Assembly (NCBI RefSeq): GCF_020882245.1 | Contig: NC_083599.1 | Location: 22,702,865 to 22,766,864 of the forward strand | Reading direction: 5' to 3' | Length of the DNA: 64,000 nt | Source: Rhopalosiphum padi | Taxonomy: Eukaryota > Arthropoda > Insecta > Hemiptera > Aphididae | Shown here: piece by piece, positions 12,374 through 24,014 of the stretch | How positions within the stretch are numbered: position 1 is the first letter of the stretch | How the letters are laid out: every line of letters begins with the position of its first letter | Notes under the pieces: generated by a model | What the model was told of the DNA's origin: nothing | What the model saw: the letters and a program-made list of their open reading frames with translations, nothing else | Database searches by the model: none | Made by a program: the position numbers and the translations under genes

Positions 12374-12905
12374 CAATCTACTGTAATAATAATTACTTTA
12401 ATTTTTTTAATAGCACTATCAAAAAACATATCATGACATTTTTAGATAAAATAATCGGTAAATAAACATATAGGTAATTGGAAAAACGGTTTTTGACAAA
12501 ATCAATTCTATATTTTGGTTGAAAAAAAATGCTTAAAAGTTTAAGTCAAGGTTCCTCAAATGTGTTTCATATGCTAATTAAATGATAATACATAATTATA
12601 ATATTTTTTTTATAAGCGATTAAAATTAGAAATTTGACGAAATTTGTAAAATTTCGAAGTTCTCGAAACTTTTCAAATTATTTTGTAGTTGGAAGTTTAT
12701 AAAAAATTTCTTTTTATACCTGAAATTTAAAAATTGAATAAAAGATTCTTCTTAAGTTTTCTAATCTATATTAAAAAAAATTTATATCAGAAAGACAAAT
12801 TAATTTTTTATGAGCATTTGAAGTTAAAACTTTTATAAAATTGCATATTCACTCGCAAAATAACTATTTCCCTAAAAACGATTTTTGATATACACACATT
12901 GTATT

Positions 12906-13170
12906 CAGGCGTGGATCCAGAGTGGGGTACTATAGGTTGCCCCATGGGATGTTGCTTCCTGGAAAGCAAATACTCTACACAACATGTATTTTTCAGTAGG
13001 CTTGGAACATTTCTAAACAAAATGGGTATCAAAAAAACAATACATACTAAAGCACTGAAGTACATTAATTTTAAGGACTAAAAAAGTCTTCCTTTCAGAA
13101 TGGAGTATACAGAATACGAGACTTTAATCTTATAACCCCTCCCCCTCTATAAAACTTAGATTTGCCTCTG
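12906..13170. mobile_element. hAT-type MITE, 265 bp
   Basis: Starts CAGGCGTGGATCCAG and ends AGATTTGCCTCTG, imperfect inverted repeats of the CAG...CTG kind. Flanks ATTGTATT and ATTTTATT make an 8-bp target duplication with one mismatch. It is inserted into a family-A copy, so it is younger than that copy. Confidence 0.7.
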
Positions 13171-13260
13171 ATTTTATTGTGATTAAAAAAATAATGACCG
13201 TAGATACTTGGAATTTTCATCAAATATTTATTTGATTATTTTTTATCGGTATCAACATAA

Positions 13261-14880
13261 ATGGTGATAATTATGTTACTCCATAGACCATAATACATAA
13301 ATATACGAGCAAATTGTGATCTCTTAATATTTCGTTTAATTGATATGCATTACTATAGCTGAAAAGATGGAATTAAAATTATTCTCTATAAAGATTAAAC
13401 GAAAACAATACATAGTAAACAGTCTTTAAGTGATAATTTCAAAAGACCACTAAGTCTACAGCAGTATGCACTACGATGTATTTTTGTCATGCAAAGTTAT
13501 AATGTAGTATTACTTTTTAGATTATTAGCAATTACTTAAGGTCATATAGAATTAAGTGCTTATAAAGTAAATTATATTTGGGTGGCAAACATTGTCTTGT
13601 AGGTAAATGGTAAACACACGGTAGCTATGGATGTAAGAATACGAGTATTCTGAAAGCTAATATTAATTTACGATTAGACCATAGTATTAATAGCTTCTCA
13701 TAAAATAAATTAAATTTGGATAGCTATCAGCATCTGGCAGAAGAACACTTTGTAGCACGAATGTACGGATTTTCTTATTTAGTATTTAAGATTATTTATC
13801 GTTGAATTCTTAATTTGTAAAACTAGCGTAAATTATATAAATACAAAGTCTATATTATACCATAAATGACAATTAATAAATTACATATTATATGGTGTTC
13901 GAATTACGTCAAAAGCATAGACCATAGTGAAGTAAAGACAATATCTCTCTCTATATGACTATATCAAATATTATTAGTTCATTGAGTTAAATATACAATT
14001 TAAATTACGTAATATGCATCTAAATCTTTGAGAATTCGAGTATCGAACTAACCTACGAGTTACGACAACAATACCTTAAACAATTGTTAGTCATACACAA
14101 AATGGATTAGTTAACAATTGGTTTCGTTAATATTCCCATTTTTTGTATTTTTTATAACTTACCCGGACGAACTAAAAATGTAGTGACAGATAAAACTATT
14201 TTTTTTTTAAAGAAATATGTGTAAAATGCGTATGCATAATTTTAAAATCAAAAATAGTTTTGCTCCGCTCAGGACCTAAAATTATGAAAATATAAATTTA
14301 AAACTTATCAAGACCGTAGATCTGCGTGTTTCTTAATCTTGTGGTCATGAAATTTTAAAAATGTATCGCCAAAAATTTAACAATAAATGATAAAGTGATC
14401 TGGTAAAATTGTTTTGTACTAACTGTGTTCGCCATGGAGTAAGGACGGTCAAATTAATTACCATTTGATTATTTTAAAATTATTGAAGTTTTTAATCCCT
14501 ATATTGTATTAATTTTTGAGAGTAAAATTTTATGTTTATTATAATAAGAACATAATTTTACAATTATTTGTAATTGTATTTTATATTAAAACAATTTAAA
14601 ATCGTATACAATTTATAATTTTATATAAATATATAATATACTAACGTGTGGTTATAAGTATATAAAGTATTTTGTTTGGGGTTGCTTTATTGAAATATCA
14701 AATAAATATATAATATGGGGATCGTAGCATCCAAAGTTGCACACTGCGTCGTAATAAAATTATGTACTTAATATCAATATCACAAAAATAGGTATAAGAA
14801 TTATCATAAGTTATAGTTTATGAACTAGCATCAATATCTAATCATTAATTATTATTAAAATCACTATATATTATGTCGTA
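13261..14880. other. AT-rich sequence, little discernible
   Basis: The only recognisable item is an inverted family-A head at about 14258-14280 (TTTTGCTCCGCTCAGGACC). No exon or RNA gene is supported. Confidence 0.45.
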
Positions 14881-15299
14881 GGCAAATAGTCAAAGAATTT
14901 AATTTTTATGCAATTTTTTTATCCGCCTAGACATTTAGTTAAATGCCTATAGTAATTTAATATAGGTATTATAAGTGTTTGCCTATTTCGAGTCAGGCAT
15001 ATAATAAAAATGACAAATTTTGTATTATTTTAAAAATGTAACAATATTTTATTATTAACTATTCATTGGTGGCATTTACAATTCAATCGTATATTTTGTA
15101 TTTTTTTTCGTAACGTCATATTTTTTTCGTTAAAATCGATTAGATTATAATTTGTCCTACAGTATACCATATATTGACAATATAAAATAATGTACAATAA
15201 TGTATCTACGTTAATTTTCTAAAATAAAAACCTATGGAACTTTTATTATTATTTAATAATAATATATATTATAGTAAATTGTAAATAGTTTATACATCT

Positions 15300-15520
15300 T
15301 ACAAAACTCATAACTCGCTTTAAAATAAAAATATAATAAAACGCTTATGACTTATGAGATTCCCTAGATAATGTTCTTAACTTTAAATTCTATAATAGGT
15401 CATTTCATTCTAATTTGAGAAATTAATATGGTAATTGTCATTTTTGTGAACGTAAAATTTGCTATGTTGCGCGTGGGTTAGAGAGAGAGATAACAAATAC
15501 TACGCTGGCATCCTCTTAAC
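15300..15520. mobile_element. Family-B element, copy 2 (right part only)
   Basis: The body (CTCATAACTCGCTTTAAAAT, CTTATGAGAT, CTATAATAGGTCATTTCATT) and the right end (TTTGCTATGTTGCGCG...GCATCCTCTTAAC) align with copy 1. The left terminus is missing. Confidence 0.55.
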
Positions 15521-15757
15521 AAACAGAACCTTTCTAGTTTTTTTCGCCGAGAAATCGTTCGTAAGTTCGCTGAAATCCAGTTCCCAAAGTAAATCGCTTT
15601 CAATGCTCAGGAGAGAAAGTTTTGACAGAAGGTTTTGTCCCATTGTGGTTCGAGGCCTATTTTTTATAATTTTCATTTTTTAAAATGACATAAAATTTCA
15701 CGGAATTACCCATCGGCAATCAGTGTTAAATTTATTTTTATCCTATTGGTTACTTTC

Positions 15758-15890
15758 AATGGGACGGTGGGGTGACAGTACATTTGTTATTTGAAAGATT
15801 TTATTTTCCTAAGTCAATATTGTGGAGGCCCCTCTTTTGTGGAGGCCCCGGGGCTGTCACCCCGATTGCCCTCCCCTAAATCCGGCCCTG
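15758..15890. mobile_element. hAT-type terminus (orphan right end)
   Basis: A GC-rich segment with GTGGAGGCCCC twice ends in CTAAATCCGGCCCTG, the reverse complement of a common hAT MITE start (CAGGGCCGGATTTAG). No matching left end or 8-bp duplication is found in the window. Confidence 0.5.
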
Positions 15891-16652
15891 ATTAAATATA
15901 CATAGTTTTTTATGTTATATAGAATAGAAATGGATAATTAATAATAAAATATACTATTAAAACAATACAAAATGTGTCAATTTTTATCATTTCCCTCGCT
16001 CGAAATAGGCATTTAAGTATTTAACTAAATGTCTAGGACCTAGGTGGATAGTAGTATTGCATAAAAATTAAATATTTTGATTATTTGTCAAGGAATTTAG
16101 TAAAATCAGTCATTTTACTATATGACTATGATATATTATATATTATATATGTCATACGATAAAACAAACAGTATTGGGAATAAGCAATGGAACGTTTACA
16201 TCATTGAAAAACACCACTAACTAGATATCCGGTATTTAACACACAATAATCATATATTTATACCAATATCCATAGCCGTTGCGAGGTGAATCAATTCATG
16301 ACCATTTACCATATTTTCACATTGGTATTTTTTATCACTCTTTTACTTGGTTCTAAATAACTAATAAGATATAGATGTTTAAAATAAATGTTAATTTAAT
16401 TTTCTCTTATTCATATGAATATAAGAAATATAATTAAATTTTTTATATTAAAAATAATAAACAATTCACTGTATAGAACTTTCTAGAACTTAATTTCATG
16501 AACTTATAAAATATAATGAAAATAATAATTATTTAATTTAATTTAATATTTATTAACGCATTTAATAATGGAAATACATTTTAAAAACTATTACTATCAA
16601 TTGGCGTAATATTATAACGTTATATATTTTATATATTAGGCATTTTGTAATA

Positions 16653-17400
16653 CAGTCGACTCTCGGTAACTCGAAGTTCAAGGGGAAAAAAAAAATTCGA
16701 CTTACTAAAAATTTCGAGTTATCAAAAACTTTTAAAAAGTATGTTTATTTTTAAATTAAGTATTATACATTAAAGAAATAAAAAAAATGTTTTCTTACAT
16801 TCCTGTTTACATATTATCATTTTTAAAAAATTGGTGTAAAGTTAATTGTTTTTGTTTATTTAAAACATTGTTCTCAATTCTCAAAAGAACATTGTTCTAA
16901 AGTACCTAGTGGTTTAAATAAATCTTCCATACCTTCATTGCCTTCAATATATTTACGTAATGTTTCTAATGCAAGTTTCGCTTCTTTATTTGTAATGGTG
17001 GATTGTATTTGTTGGTCTTCAATTTCTTCTTCGTTATCTTCGTCCAATATATCGGAGATAATATTGTTCTCAGTCCATTCTCCACAAATCTCCAAATTTT
17101 CATCGACATTGACGTATGACGTAAAAGTTTCATTAATATTTAATTGATCCCATTCATCGTTATTATCATCAGAAGGTTCATCTGGAATATTTTCAGTCGA
17201 AGTTCTAAAACCTGATTTTGTAAAACAGTTTACGATCGTTTCTTTTTTTACGTGTCGCCATGCTTTATCGCATAGCCGTATAGCATCCAATATGTTTATT
17301 ACAATTTGATTGGTATCATTTATAGCCGATACAATTTTTTTTACCATTTCTTTTCTGTATTTTAATTTAAGTAACTATATATCTATATTATGTATTATTG
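16653..17400 (-). mobile_element. Truncated pogo/Tigger-type DNA transposon
   Basis: A terminal inverted repeat begins at 16653 just after a TA (CAGTCGACTCTCGGTAACTC) and matches the ends of the pogo-type MITE at 47304-47920. A transposase C-terminus runs on the minus strand toward this end. The opposite terminus and the N-terminal two thirds of the transposase are absent, so the inner boundary is approximate. Confidence 0.75.
16874..17374 (-). pseudogene. pogo/Tigger-like transposase, C-terminal remnant
   Basis: The reading is open from 17374 (just after an in-frame TAG at 17377-17375) to the stop at 16874, about 166 codons. The first ATG is at 17347. The N-terminal part (LKLKYRKEMVKKIV, then ILDAIRLCDKAWRHVK, then TIVNCFTKSGF) has the pattern seen at the C-terminal side of the DDE_1 domain in pogo, Tigger, jerky and CENP-B relatives. 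The rest is the usual acidic tail. The DNA-binding HTH domains and the catalytic aspartates, normally within about 500 residues, are missing, so it cannot be an active transposase. The intact 157-codon ATG reading suggests fairly recent truncation or use as a tail fragment. Family identity is from pattern recognition. Confidence 0.8.
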
Positions 17401-17482
17401 AATGGTAATCTATCTTGAATAGTCTAAAATTTCTCTATATTTATGATTTATATTAATTTGTAGTATAACTATTTTGCTTATT

Positions 17483-17758
17483 CTAAATAAAATGTATATT
17501 ATTAATATTTATAATAAAATAGGCATATTTTATTTCGGCTTTTGCGCCTTTTTTTGCTGTGCCTTTGGACTGGATTAGTCTCACCGAGCCATACGGTTCT
17601 ACCGTATAACCACTAATCAGTGTTTCTAAGATTGCCAAAATCGACTGAATAATTTGAAACATGCTCGGAAAAAAACTATTATTACACGCAATTGCACAAA
17701 TTACATAAATATTGATCATTAACCATTCAGTATGGATCACAGCAACATAACACAACAC
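17483..17758 (-). CDS. Unrecognised ORF, doubtful
   Basis: An open frame of about 91 codons beginning with GTG; the first ATG (at about 17719) gives about 78 residues with a hydrophobic start. The GC-richer middle (17540-17660) encodes a balanced segment (ETLISGYTVEPYGSVRLIQS, then basic KGTAKKGAKAEIK). There is no clear family, promoter or splice context. It lies next to the pogo remnant and may be part of another decayed repeat. Confidence 0.2.
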   Translation of the reverse strand: MLCYVAVIHTEWLMINIYVICAIACNNSFFPSMFQIIQSILAILETLISGYTVEPYGSVRLIQSKGTAKKGAKAEIKYAYFIININNIHFI

Positions 17759-18423
17759 AATACATAAATATATCTTGATAGTAATATAAATTCGTATTAT
17801 ATACAGGAATGAGTAATGTAGTGGCCAGTGGCGTTATTTCAGATTTTTACAGAGGGATAAATAAGTTTTGACCAGCTCCTATAGGAACAAAAAAAAAAAA
17901 ACCATTCGCTTTATTCGCAATCTAATTTCTACTTACTTTTATTTTCTCAATACAATTTTTCATTCCTAATAATATAATATATATATAACCCCATAAAATG
18001 TATTATCAGTAATTTCAAATTTTTCAATATAGAGGAAGTGTCGTACAATTAATTTACAATGCTAGGCACGACGCGCCACGGTTAAAATGGTATAAAAAAA
18101 GTGAAAAATATAAAAAATATCAAACTTAAAAATCAAAAAAATATTTAAGAGTAGTTGTTTTGTTTTTTAAAATTGTTATTACGTTCATTAATATAATAAT
18201 AATATACAAGTATTTTAATAAAAAAAAATTAAGTTTAATAATAATAACTTTTCGTTCCACAGAAGAAGATAAATAAATAATAATAGATTGCATTTAAAAA
18301 TATATGCTATAGGAAGGTATTATATTGTTATATTATTACATACAATAGTCTCACACAACACTTATATTAAATTATATATATAGGTATACGCCCACGCGTC
18401 TATAATATTATATAAGACGTCAC

Positions 18424-18798
18424 AGTCGCATGTATTGTCTCCATTTTATAAACATACAACACAAAATTTTCGTTAATTAATAGTATTAATTTTATTGTTG
18501 TTAGCTTTAATATTAGAGTGAATTGATCTATGATCAAACTTACCATTAAGTAAGAACATTATCTGTGATTTCTTGTTGGTTTTTTACGATATTTAATTTT
18601 TTAAGCAAGTATTATACAAGCATTTTTTTATTTTAATATTTTACATATCATAATTGCTTAACAATTAATATAAAAAACCAAAAAGAAATTACAGATAATT
18701 TTATTTTTCTTTAAACATGATGATAAATCAATTCACTTGAACATTAAAGCTAACCCAAAATTGATACTAAGATGGAGACTATACATGTTGGTGTAGCT
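18424..18798. mobile_element. Family-B inverted-repeat element, copy 3
   Basis: The left end GTCGCATGTATTGTCTCCAT and right end ATGGAGACTATACATGTTGG are inverted. Inner arms (GTTAGCTTTAATATTAGAGT and ACATTAAAGCTAACCC) continue the symmetry, as do the central GAAATTACAGATAA/TTATCTGTGATTTC words. No coding capacity. Confidence 0.65.
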
Positions 18799-20135
18799 TA
18801 TTCCTCTTAATAGTAGTACAAATGTATACATATTAATTATTATTGTGACAATAATGTTATAGTAATATAGTAGGTACTTACGCAATATTAATTTTCTAAA
18901 AATTATAAAAATAATTATGGTTTTTCTCCAACAACCAGTCCATTGGGCTTCTTTTAAAAACAGAGAGTAGTAGATGCCACTTTGGCCCGCTTCCCTCTCA
19001 AATTAATTCACTGCCAGTGACTAGTGTGGCACTGTACCTATAAATATCTCAAAATTAAATACTCTCAATGTTATAAGTTATTGTTAATATAACGAACAAA
19101 AATTGTAGTTCGGTAAATGGATTATAACACGTGTTTCTATACACATGACATAATATAATACTATAATACTATAAGCTAAACACTCAGAATAGTGTTATAA
19201 AAAAAATCACACAATACATAACTGCAGATAAACCGATATACAATAGACTTATTTATACCGAAGAATATCTACCTAACTCATAACGTGATAATAAAATAAA
19301 ATATGATGCACGTTTTCGATAGTTATAAGCCAAGCGAGAACATATTAAAGCTTCGAAGCGATAATAACAGCTATGCGATGTACGCCGTAATATTACTATG
19401 GAGGTATATACTGCTTTAAATAGATAATAAAGAATATATACGATTACATTCATAACGAAGTATTACTTGAACTATTCATTTTATTCGACTTTCCTAACTA
19501 TCAATGTCCAAATTATGAGCCGCAACAACATATTATACCACTTATTCACTAGCCAATCATTAAAGTATAGGTACCTACAAATTACAATAGGTCAATATAT
19601 TACAAAATAGACAATTACTGATTATTCTACGGAAACAAAAATAGACACCTTATTATAGTGCTATAATACACCAATAAAATTCGCATTGAGTTTCAGTGAG
19701 TAAAATATCAAATAAAATAACCGCAGGGATTATTATGTAAATAATAAAATACTATCAATCGAATATACAAATTATCGGAGTATAAAAACAAAATAACAAA
19801 ACATCAAAAATATAAATGTATGAGCAAATAATCTATCTTGATTCATAGACACCAAAAGAACACTTTCTGGCCTTTTCTATCTGAAATTCTGATACCAAAA
19901 ATTAAGTATTAATCTGAAGTCAACACTGAAGATGTATTTTATCGCTTCTGGTAATACAAAATGTAATACGTTTTTTTATTAAGCCATGTACTGTCAAAAA
20001 TAACACGACTTAAGACGGTTTTTTGTGTAATATTGACGCTTATTAATACTATTTATCAAAGGCATGACATTTATTGACAATAATTATTATCTTTAATTAG
20101 CTACCTTAAATTTCATTTTTTTAAACAATGGAGAA
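18799..20135. other. AT-rich sequence with no supportable gene
   Basis: Contains a GC-richer scrap (18938-19030, GATGCCACTTTGGCCCGC, TGCCAGTGACTAGTG) that may be the end of another DNA transposon. The 66-codon minus reading at 19253-19453 has no supporting splice or composition evidence. Confidence 0.4.
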
Positions 20136-20522
20136 AAGGTGCTTATTTAATATAATGGCGTTTCTATGTATATTTTATCATGTTGATATTTTTATACATA
20201 TTTATTTCTATAAAACGTTCTATTCGTATTAATTGAAATTTAAAATTAATACATTAACAAAATCAATAGGTAGTTAATATTATATTAATTATTAGAAAAT
20301 AGTAATTCGCATAATAGGTTATATAAATTGTGATAAATAATACTTGGAAATACTTCTTTATTAACTTGCTCTATTATTTGAGTTTTGATTGAATAATTAC
20401 ATTATATTGACTAATGATTAAAATGTATAGACTTGTACCTTAATATTATATCAATATTATATAGGTTAAAGTATTTATAAATATTTATTATATTTTTTTC
20501 TTTAGTAAGTAATACTGTATTA
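20136..20522 (+). repeat. 387-bp duplicated sequence, copy 1
   Basis: Starts AAGGTGCTTATTTAATATAA and ends TAAGTAATACTGTATTA. A same-orientation copy of identical length lies at 27317-27703 with about six or seven substitutions and no indels. It has no terminal inverted repeat and no ORF. Confidence 0.9.
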
Positions 20523-21146
20523 ATTAAACATTTTGTTATAAATGAATTCTTTCATACTGATTATAATATTTCTAAATATTGCACACCTATATACTAGCTG
20601 TAAAGGTTTAGGCAGTATACATTCTTGTGACAAGAGTCTTTGTCCATTAATCTTGTAGGTATTTCACATTTTAACTATTAGGTATACCAAATTTAAAACA
20701 AAATTACATTATTATAATTATTATTTAAAAAAAAAAATTATTATTTTATTTTTAAATGTTTAATATAGGTAGTCATAATATAGTGCTTGATAAAAACAAT
20801 GTATACAAATTTTGTTATATCAGTGGCGCAATCAGGGAGGTCTTGAGTCCGGAGTCCGCTACCCACAGGTCGTATAAAATAATTTATTTAATCTAGAATA
20901 TAATATAAATAATTTAACAACTAAAAATGATTTTGTGATAGCTTACATTATGATAATAACAATTAGTATAACCATGAAAAAATTCCGCAGCGTTATTCGG
21001 TGCATTAAATAAAGTATGGATCCTTTCAATGGAGAAATTCTGATTATGCTACTGATGAATTTGGTTAGACTATATAAAGCTTACTGAATTTATATAATGC
21101 GATAAAAACTACCTAGGTATATAAACCAGGCGAGAAAATTTTAGGT

Positions 21147-21478
21147 CAGGGTTGGACAATTATTTGAACGTTACGTGCCAAAAATTACTATTTTTTTTCG
21201 AGCGTGCCATGAAAAATATTAAATATAGGTATTATAATTTATATTCAATATTGTAAGAAAAAAAATATTGCAATTATATTGTGTAGTTAATGTATTAATA
21301 TAAAAAAGGTAAGTTTATTATATGATATAATAATATTACTTTGTTAATTATTTATTTTCTTAATGTGATTTTTGTTTGTTTAATACTTGAGGCCAATTCG
21401 TTGATATTTTGTTTATAAAAATATTTTAATTTTTCGCATGCCACCTCGGGCACGTGTGCCATAAATTTGTCATCCCTG
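21147..21478. mobile_element. hAT-type MITE, 332 bp
   Basis: The left end CAGGGTTGGACAATTATTTG is mirrored by CATAAATTTGTCATCCCTG. Subterminal GTGCC/GGCAC words (ACGTGCC and GGCACGTGTGCC) continue the symmetry. Flanks TTTTAGGT and TTCTAGAT form a degraded 8-bp duplication (6/8). Confidence 0.65.
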
Positions 21479-21647
21479 TTCTAGATGATAGTAAATTACT
21501 ATATATAAATGTGGAACATACCCTTTATGCCCATATAATATATTATATATTTAATAATTAAAATTACAATAATATAATAAAGATGATATGATCGATGTAC
21601 CTACTTAGCTTTATGAACTAATTCAATCGAGATTGGTTATCTATCTT

Positions 21648-21880
21648 CTATGACTCTATGAGTTGAGTGAAATCGATATCTAAATTAAGTACATTTTTTT
21701 CTTCATATTTTTTAATTGGTATTTTAAAATCTTCTTTGTAGGACTCAACATATATAATTATCATAAAGCATCGAATAAGTATATTTTGAAAATAAAGCTT
21801 GTAACCCTTCCTAGGCAGCAAGTTTAATCCTTTCTCGTTCAAAACAAACTTTGCACGCACTTGACATGCTAAAACTTAAC
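21648..21880 (-). pseudogene. Minus-strand coding-like block, unrecognised
   Basis: A frame of about 70 codons opens at 21860 with GTG, not ATG, and is better read as an exon entered from an acceptor upstream (TTTTAG at about 21872 or TTTTTCAG at about 21880). Composition is balanced, with charged segments (RAKFVLNEKGLNLLPRKGYK, then YKEDFKIPIKKYEEK). It ends in TAG at 21648. I found no donor in the exon at 22094-22292 that joins this frame cleanly, so it may be a separate or frame-broken exon of the same decaying gene. Confidence 0.3.
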
Positions 21881-22093
21881 CTGAAAAATGTTCTAGATGG
21901 ACTAGATAGGTAGATAATTGTAATTATATAATTATAGACAATTTACGATTATTTAAATTTGTACGTATATACATCATGTAGGTAATAACCGTAGTGTTTT
22001 ACTTATTATGTTATCGTATTTATTTCGGGAAGAAATTGGGTTTACGTGCGGGTTTATCTGTAAACTTCAAGGAAAGTACGCCTTTTAACGGTA

Positions 22094-22292
22094 CTAAGAG
22101 AAGGTATTAGGATTTACTCCTATAGTTTTGTTATCTAATTCATCCGAAATGGGCAATTCATTGTAGCGGATTAGATTATAGCACTTGGTAAATATTCGAA
22201 CATACTTCAAACAACTATTTAAACTTTCCTGATATCTCTCAGAATTATTTCTGAAGCTTTCATCGACATCGGTTATGTTGTATTTTTTGAGT
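22094..22292 (-). CDS. Minus-strand exon of an unrecognised gene (65 codons, then stop)
   Basis: Acceptor GTCTATAG|A at 22293-22294 is followed by 65 open codons and TAG at 22096-22094. The first base completes the arginine codon begun by the 54-nt exon at 23398-23451. The residues are balanced and hydrophilic (KKYNITDVDESFRNNSERYQ, then CLKYVRIFTKCYNLIRYNEL), unlike the chance frames nearby, which are rich in I, Y, F and N. No ATG is present, as expected for an internal or terminal exon. A GTATGT inside the exon is an alternative donor. Family unknown. Confidence 0.45.
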
Positions 22293-22384
22293 CTATAGAC
22301 TATAAATATATATATTAGATATTTACATTAAAAAAATGTCATGGTGGTACATATGATGGTCGATGGTGAGTCGATGATCTATAG

Positions 22385-22579
22385 CAGGGATTCTCGAACT
22401 TTTATAAACACTGTACCCCTTTTTATCAATACATTTTTTTGGGTACCCCTTCTTAGTAACTAAACTAAAATATATATAAAAAATTTTAAAGACTTACATA
22501 CATGTTGACCAGACTTGTACCCCTTAAAAAATTTCAAGTACCCCCAAGGGGTACGCGTACCACAGTTTGAGAAACACTG
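22385..22579. mobile_element. hAT-type MITE, 195 bp, perfect 8-bp duplication
   Basis: Starts CAGGGATTCTCGAACTTTTA and ends CCACAGTTTGAGAAACACTG. A perfect ATCTATAG duplication flanks it at 22377-22384 and 22580-22587. Internal GTACCCCTT/AAGGGGTAC words continue the symmetry. It lies in the presumed intron of the minus-strand exons at 22.3 and 23.4 kb. Confidence 0.9.
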
Positions 22580-23397
22580 ATCTATAGTATAGATTCTATG
22601 CTATTTTTTTATTTACAGTTACAATATAACCAATGGAAATCCTATATATATATATATATTAACAAAACATTATTCGATTCTTGAAAAATCTATTGATTCT
22701 ATCGACTAACTTTTATTGAAACTGGTTCAGTAGTTTCTGAGGTTAAAGCGTTTAAACATACAAAATCTTCAGTTTTATAATATTATAGTATAGTATTTAT
22801 AGATTAGCATAGTTTAATGGTTATTTATTTTATAGTATTACTATATTATATAAGGTTGAACTAATATCCATTAAGAATTTTACATATATGATATATTATA
22901 TAGTATAACACTATTATTATATCATATATTTGTCAACATTTGATATGGTTTCCATTATATTTTGGGCTTTTTTGAGCGGGTCTTATAAATGGCAATTAAT
23001 TTTTTTTTTTTAATGTTTTATAAGATTTTTGATAGAAATTTAACACAAAGTTACTCACAACTTTATCATTTAGTGATTAATAAATAGAAAATATATAACT
23101 CTCGTTATTTTATTAGCGTTTAAATAACTTTTGTTTTATTTTGAATTTCATAATAACCATAACCGTACAATCTATAAATTATTTAATAATAGATAAAATT
23201 CATAAAAATTTAATTTTGATACAAAATTGTATGTAAGATTCCTTGTAAATTTTGTATAAAACCACCTATATCTTTTTATGAGCGTTGTTTATTTTTATAA
23301 CGATGTTGGATATTTAAAATAAATATACAACTATTAGTTATAAATTATTCTAATACTAGTAAACCGTTAGTTACGGATAAATGTTGTTTACACATAC

Positions 23398-23451
23398 CTC
23401 GGCGTTGCACGTTGGTCTAAATTACGTCTTTTCCCCAATTTTATCGTTGAC
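23398..23451 (-). CDS. 54-nt minus-strand exon of an unrecognised gene
   Basis: Acceptor TTACTTTTAG|G and donor CCGAG|GTATGTG bound 54 nt (phase 2 in, phase 2 out). The 17 whole codons read STIKLGKRRNLDQRATP. They join in frame to the exon at 22094-22292, giving ATPRLKKYN across the junction. It is GC-richer than its surroundings. No exon upstream was identified, so the gene start is unknown. Confidence 0.42.
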
Positions 23452-24014
23452 CTAAAAGTAAAAAATTTGATATAAAAATTTCACTCACATATAAAGTAAT
23501 ATACAATGAATAAAAAAAAAGATTAACACATAACACTGACCAAATTAAAACTAGTTGAAAATAAATTTATAGATGACGCTTTAAGGTGTCATCCACACAT
23601 GGAAACAAACGAAATAATGCCCCAAGGTGTCATATCTCAGCGAATGTTTCATAACTTTATAAGTAGTAAATACAATTCATTTATAGACATTTAAAGTTAA
23701 AATTCGAACGAAATTGGAAGTTAAAAAATAATAACAATTTGTCTTTCTACAATTTGAGTTATTTTGTTTTATTTCAAAAAAATATTAAATATACAGTAAC
23801 TATAGAGACTTGTCATTTTTCGCCTTTATATATATTATATTTTCTATACATAATATAATTTTCATTATTTGTATAAAATTCTTAAGTTATTTATCTTATT
23901 GGCATAATTCTAATAATATACCTACATCGGTAGATGTTAAATTTTAAGTATTAGTTTATTACTTATTAATAATAATAATATATATTATGTAGTAAATATA
24001 ATTCATATTCATAA

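Larger units (their letters stand above)
11681..13260 (+). repeat. Family-A repeat copy, interrupted by a hAT MITE
   Basis: The head TTTAGATTGATTCTAAGTGA, followed by GATGAATGTATTGATTATAC, matches the family-A start. The body has the reiterated modules (AATAAAAGATTC, TTTTTATGAGCATTTGAAG). It is split at 12906-13170 by a hAT MITE, after which typical body text resumes (ACCGTAGATACTTGGAATTT). Confidence 0.6.
14881..16090. mobile_element. Fold-back element with about 120-140-bp inverted ends
   Basis: The left arm 14881-15021 and right arm 15969-16090 are reverse complements with small gaps. Shared blocks include TTTAATTTTTATGCAAT, CCTAGACATTTAGTTAAAT and GCCTATTTCGAG. The left arm carries a short extra AT-rich insertion. 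The interior contains a family-B fragment and a hAT terminus, so it is a composite of nested insertions. Confidence 0.7.

Noticed and set aside
17826..19025. Large hAT element from CCAGTGGCG to CTGCCAGTG, enclosing a family-B copy
   Set aside because: The ends match only weakly and no 8-bp duplication was found; probably two unrelated transposon scraps.
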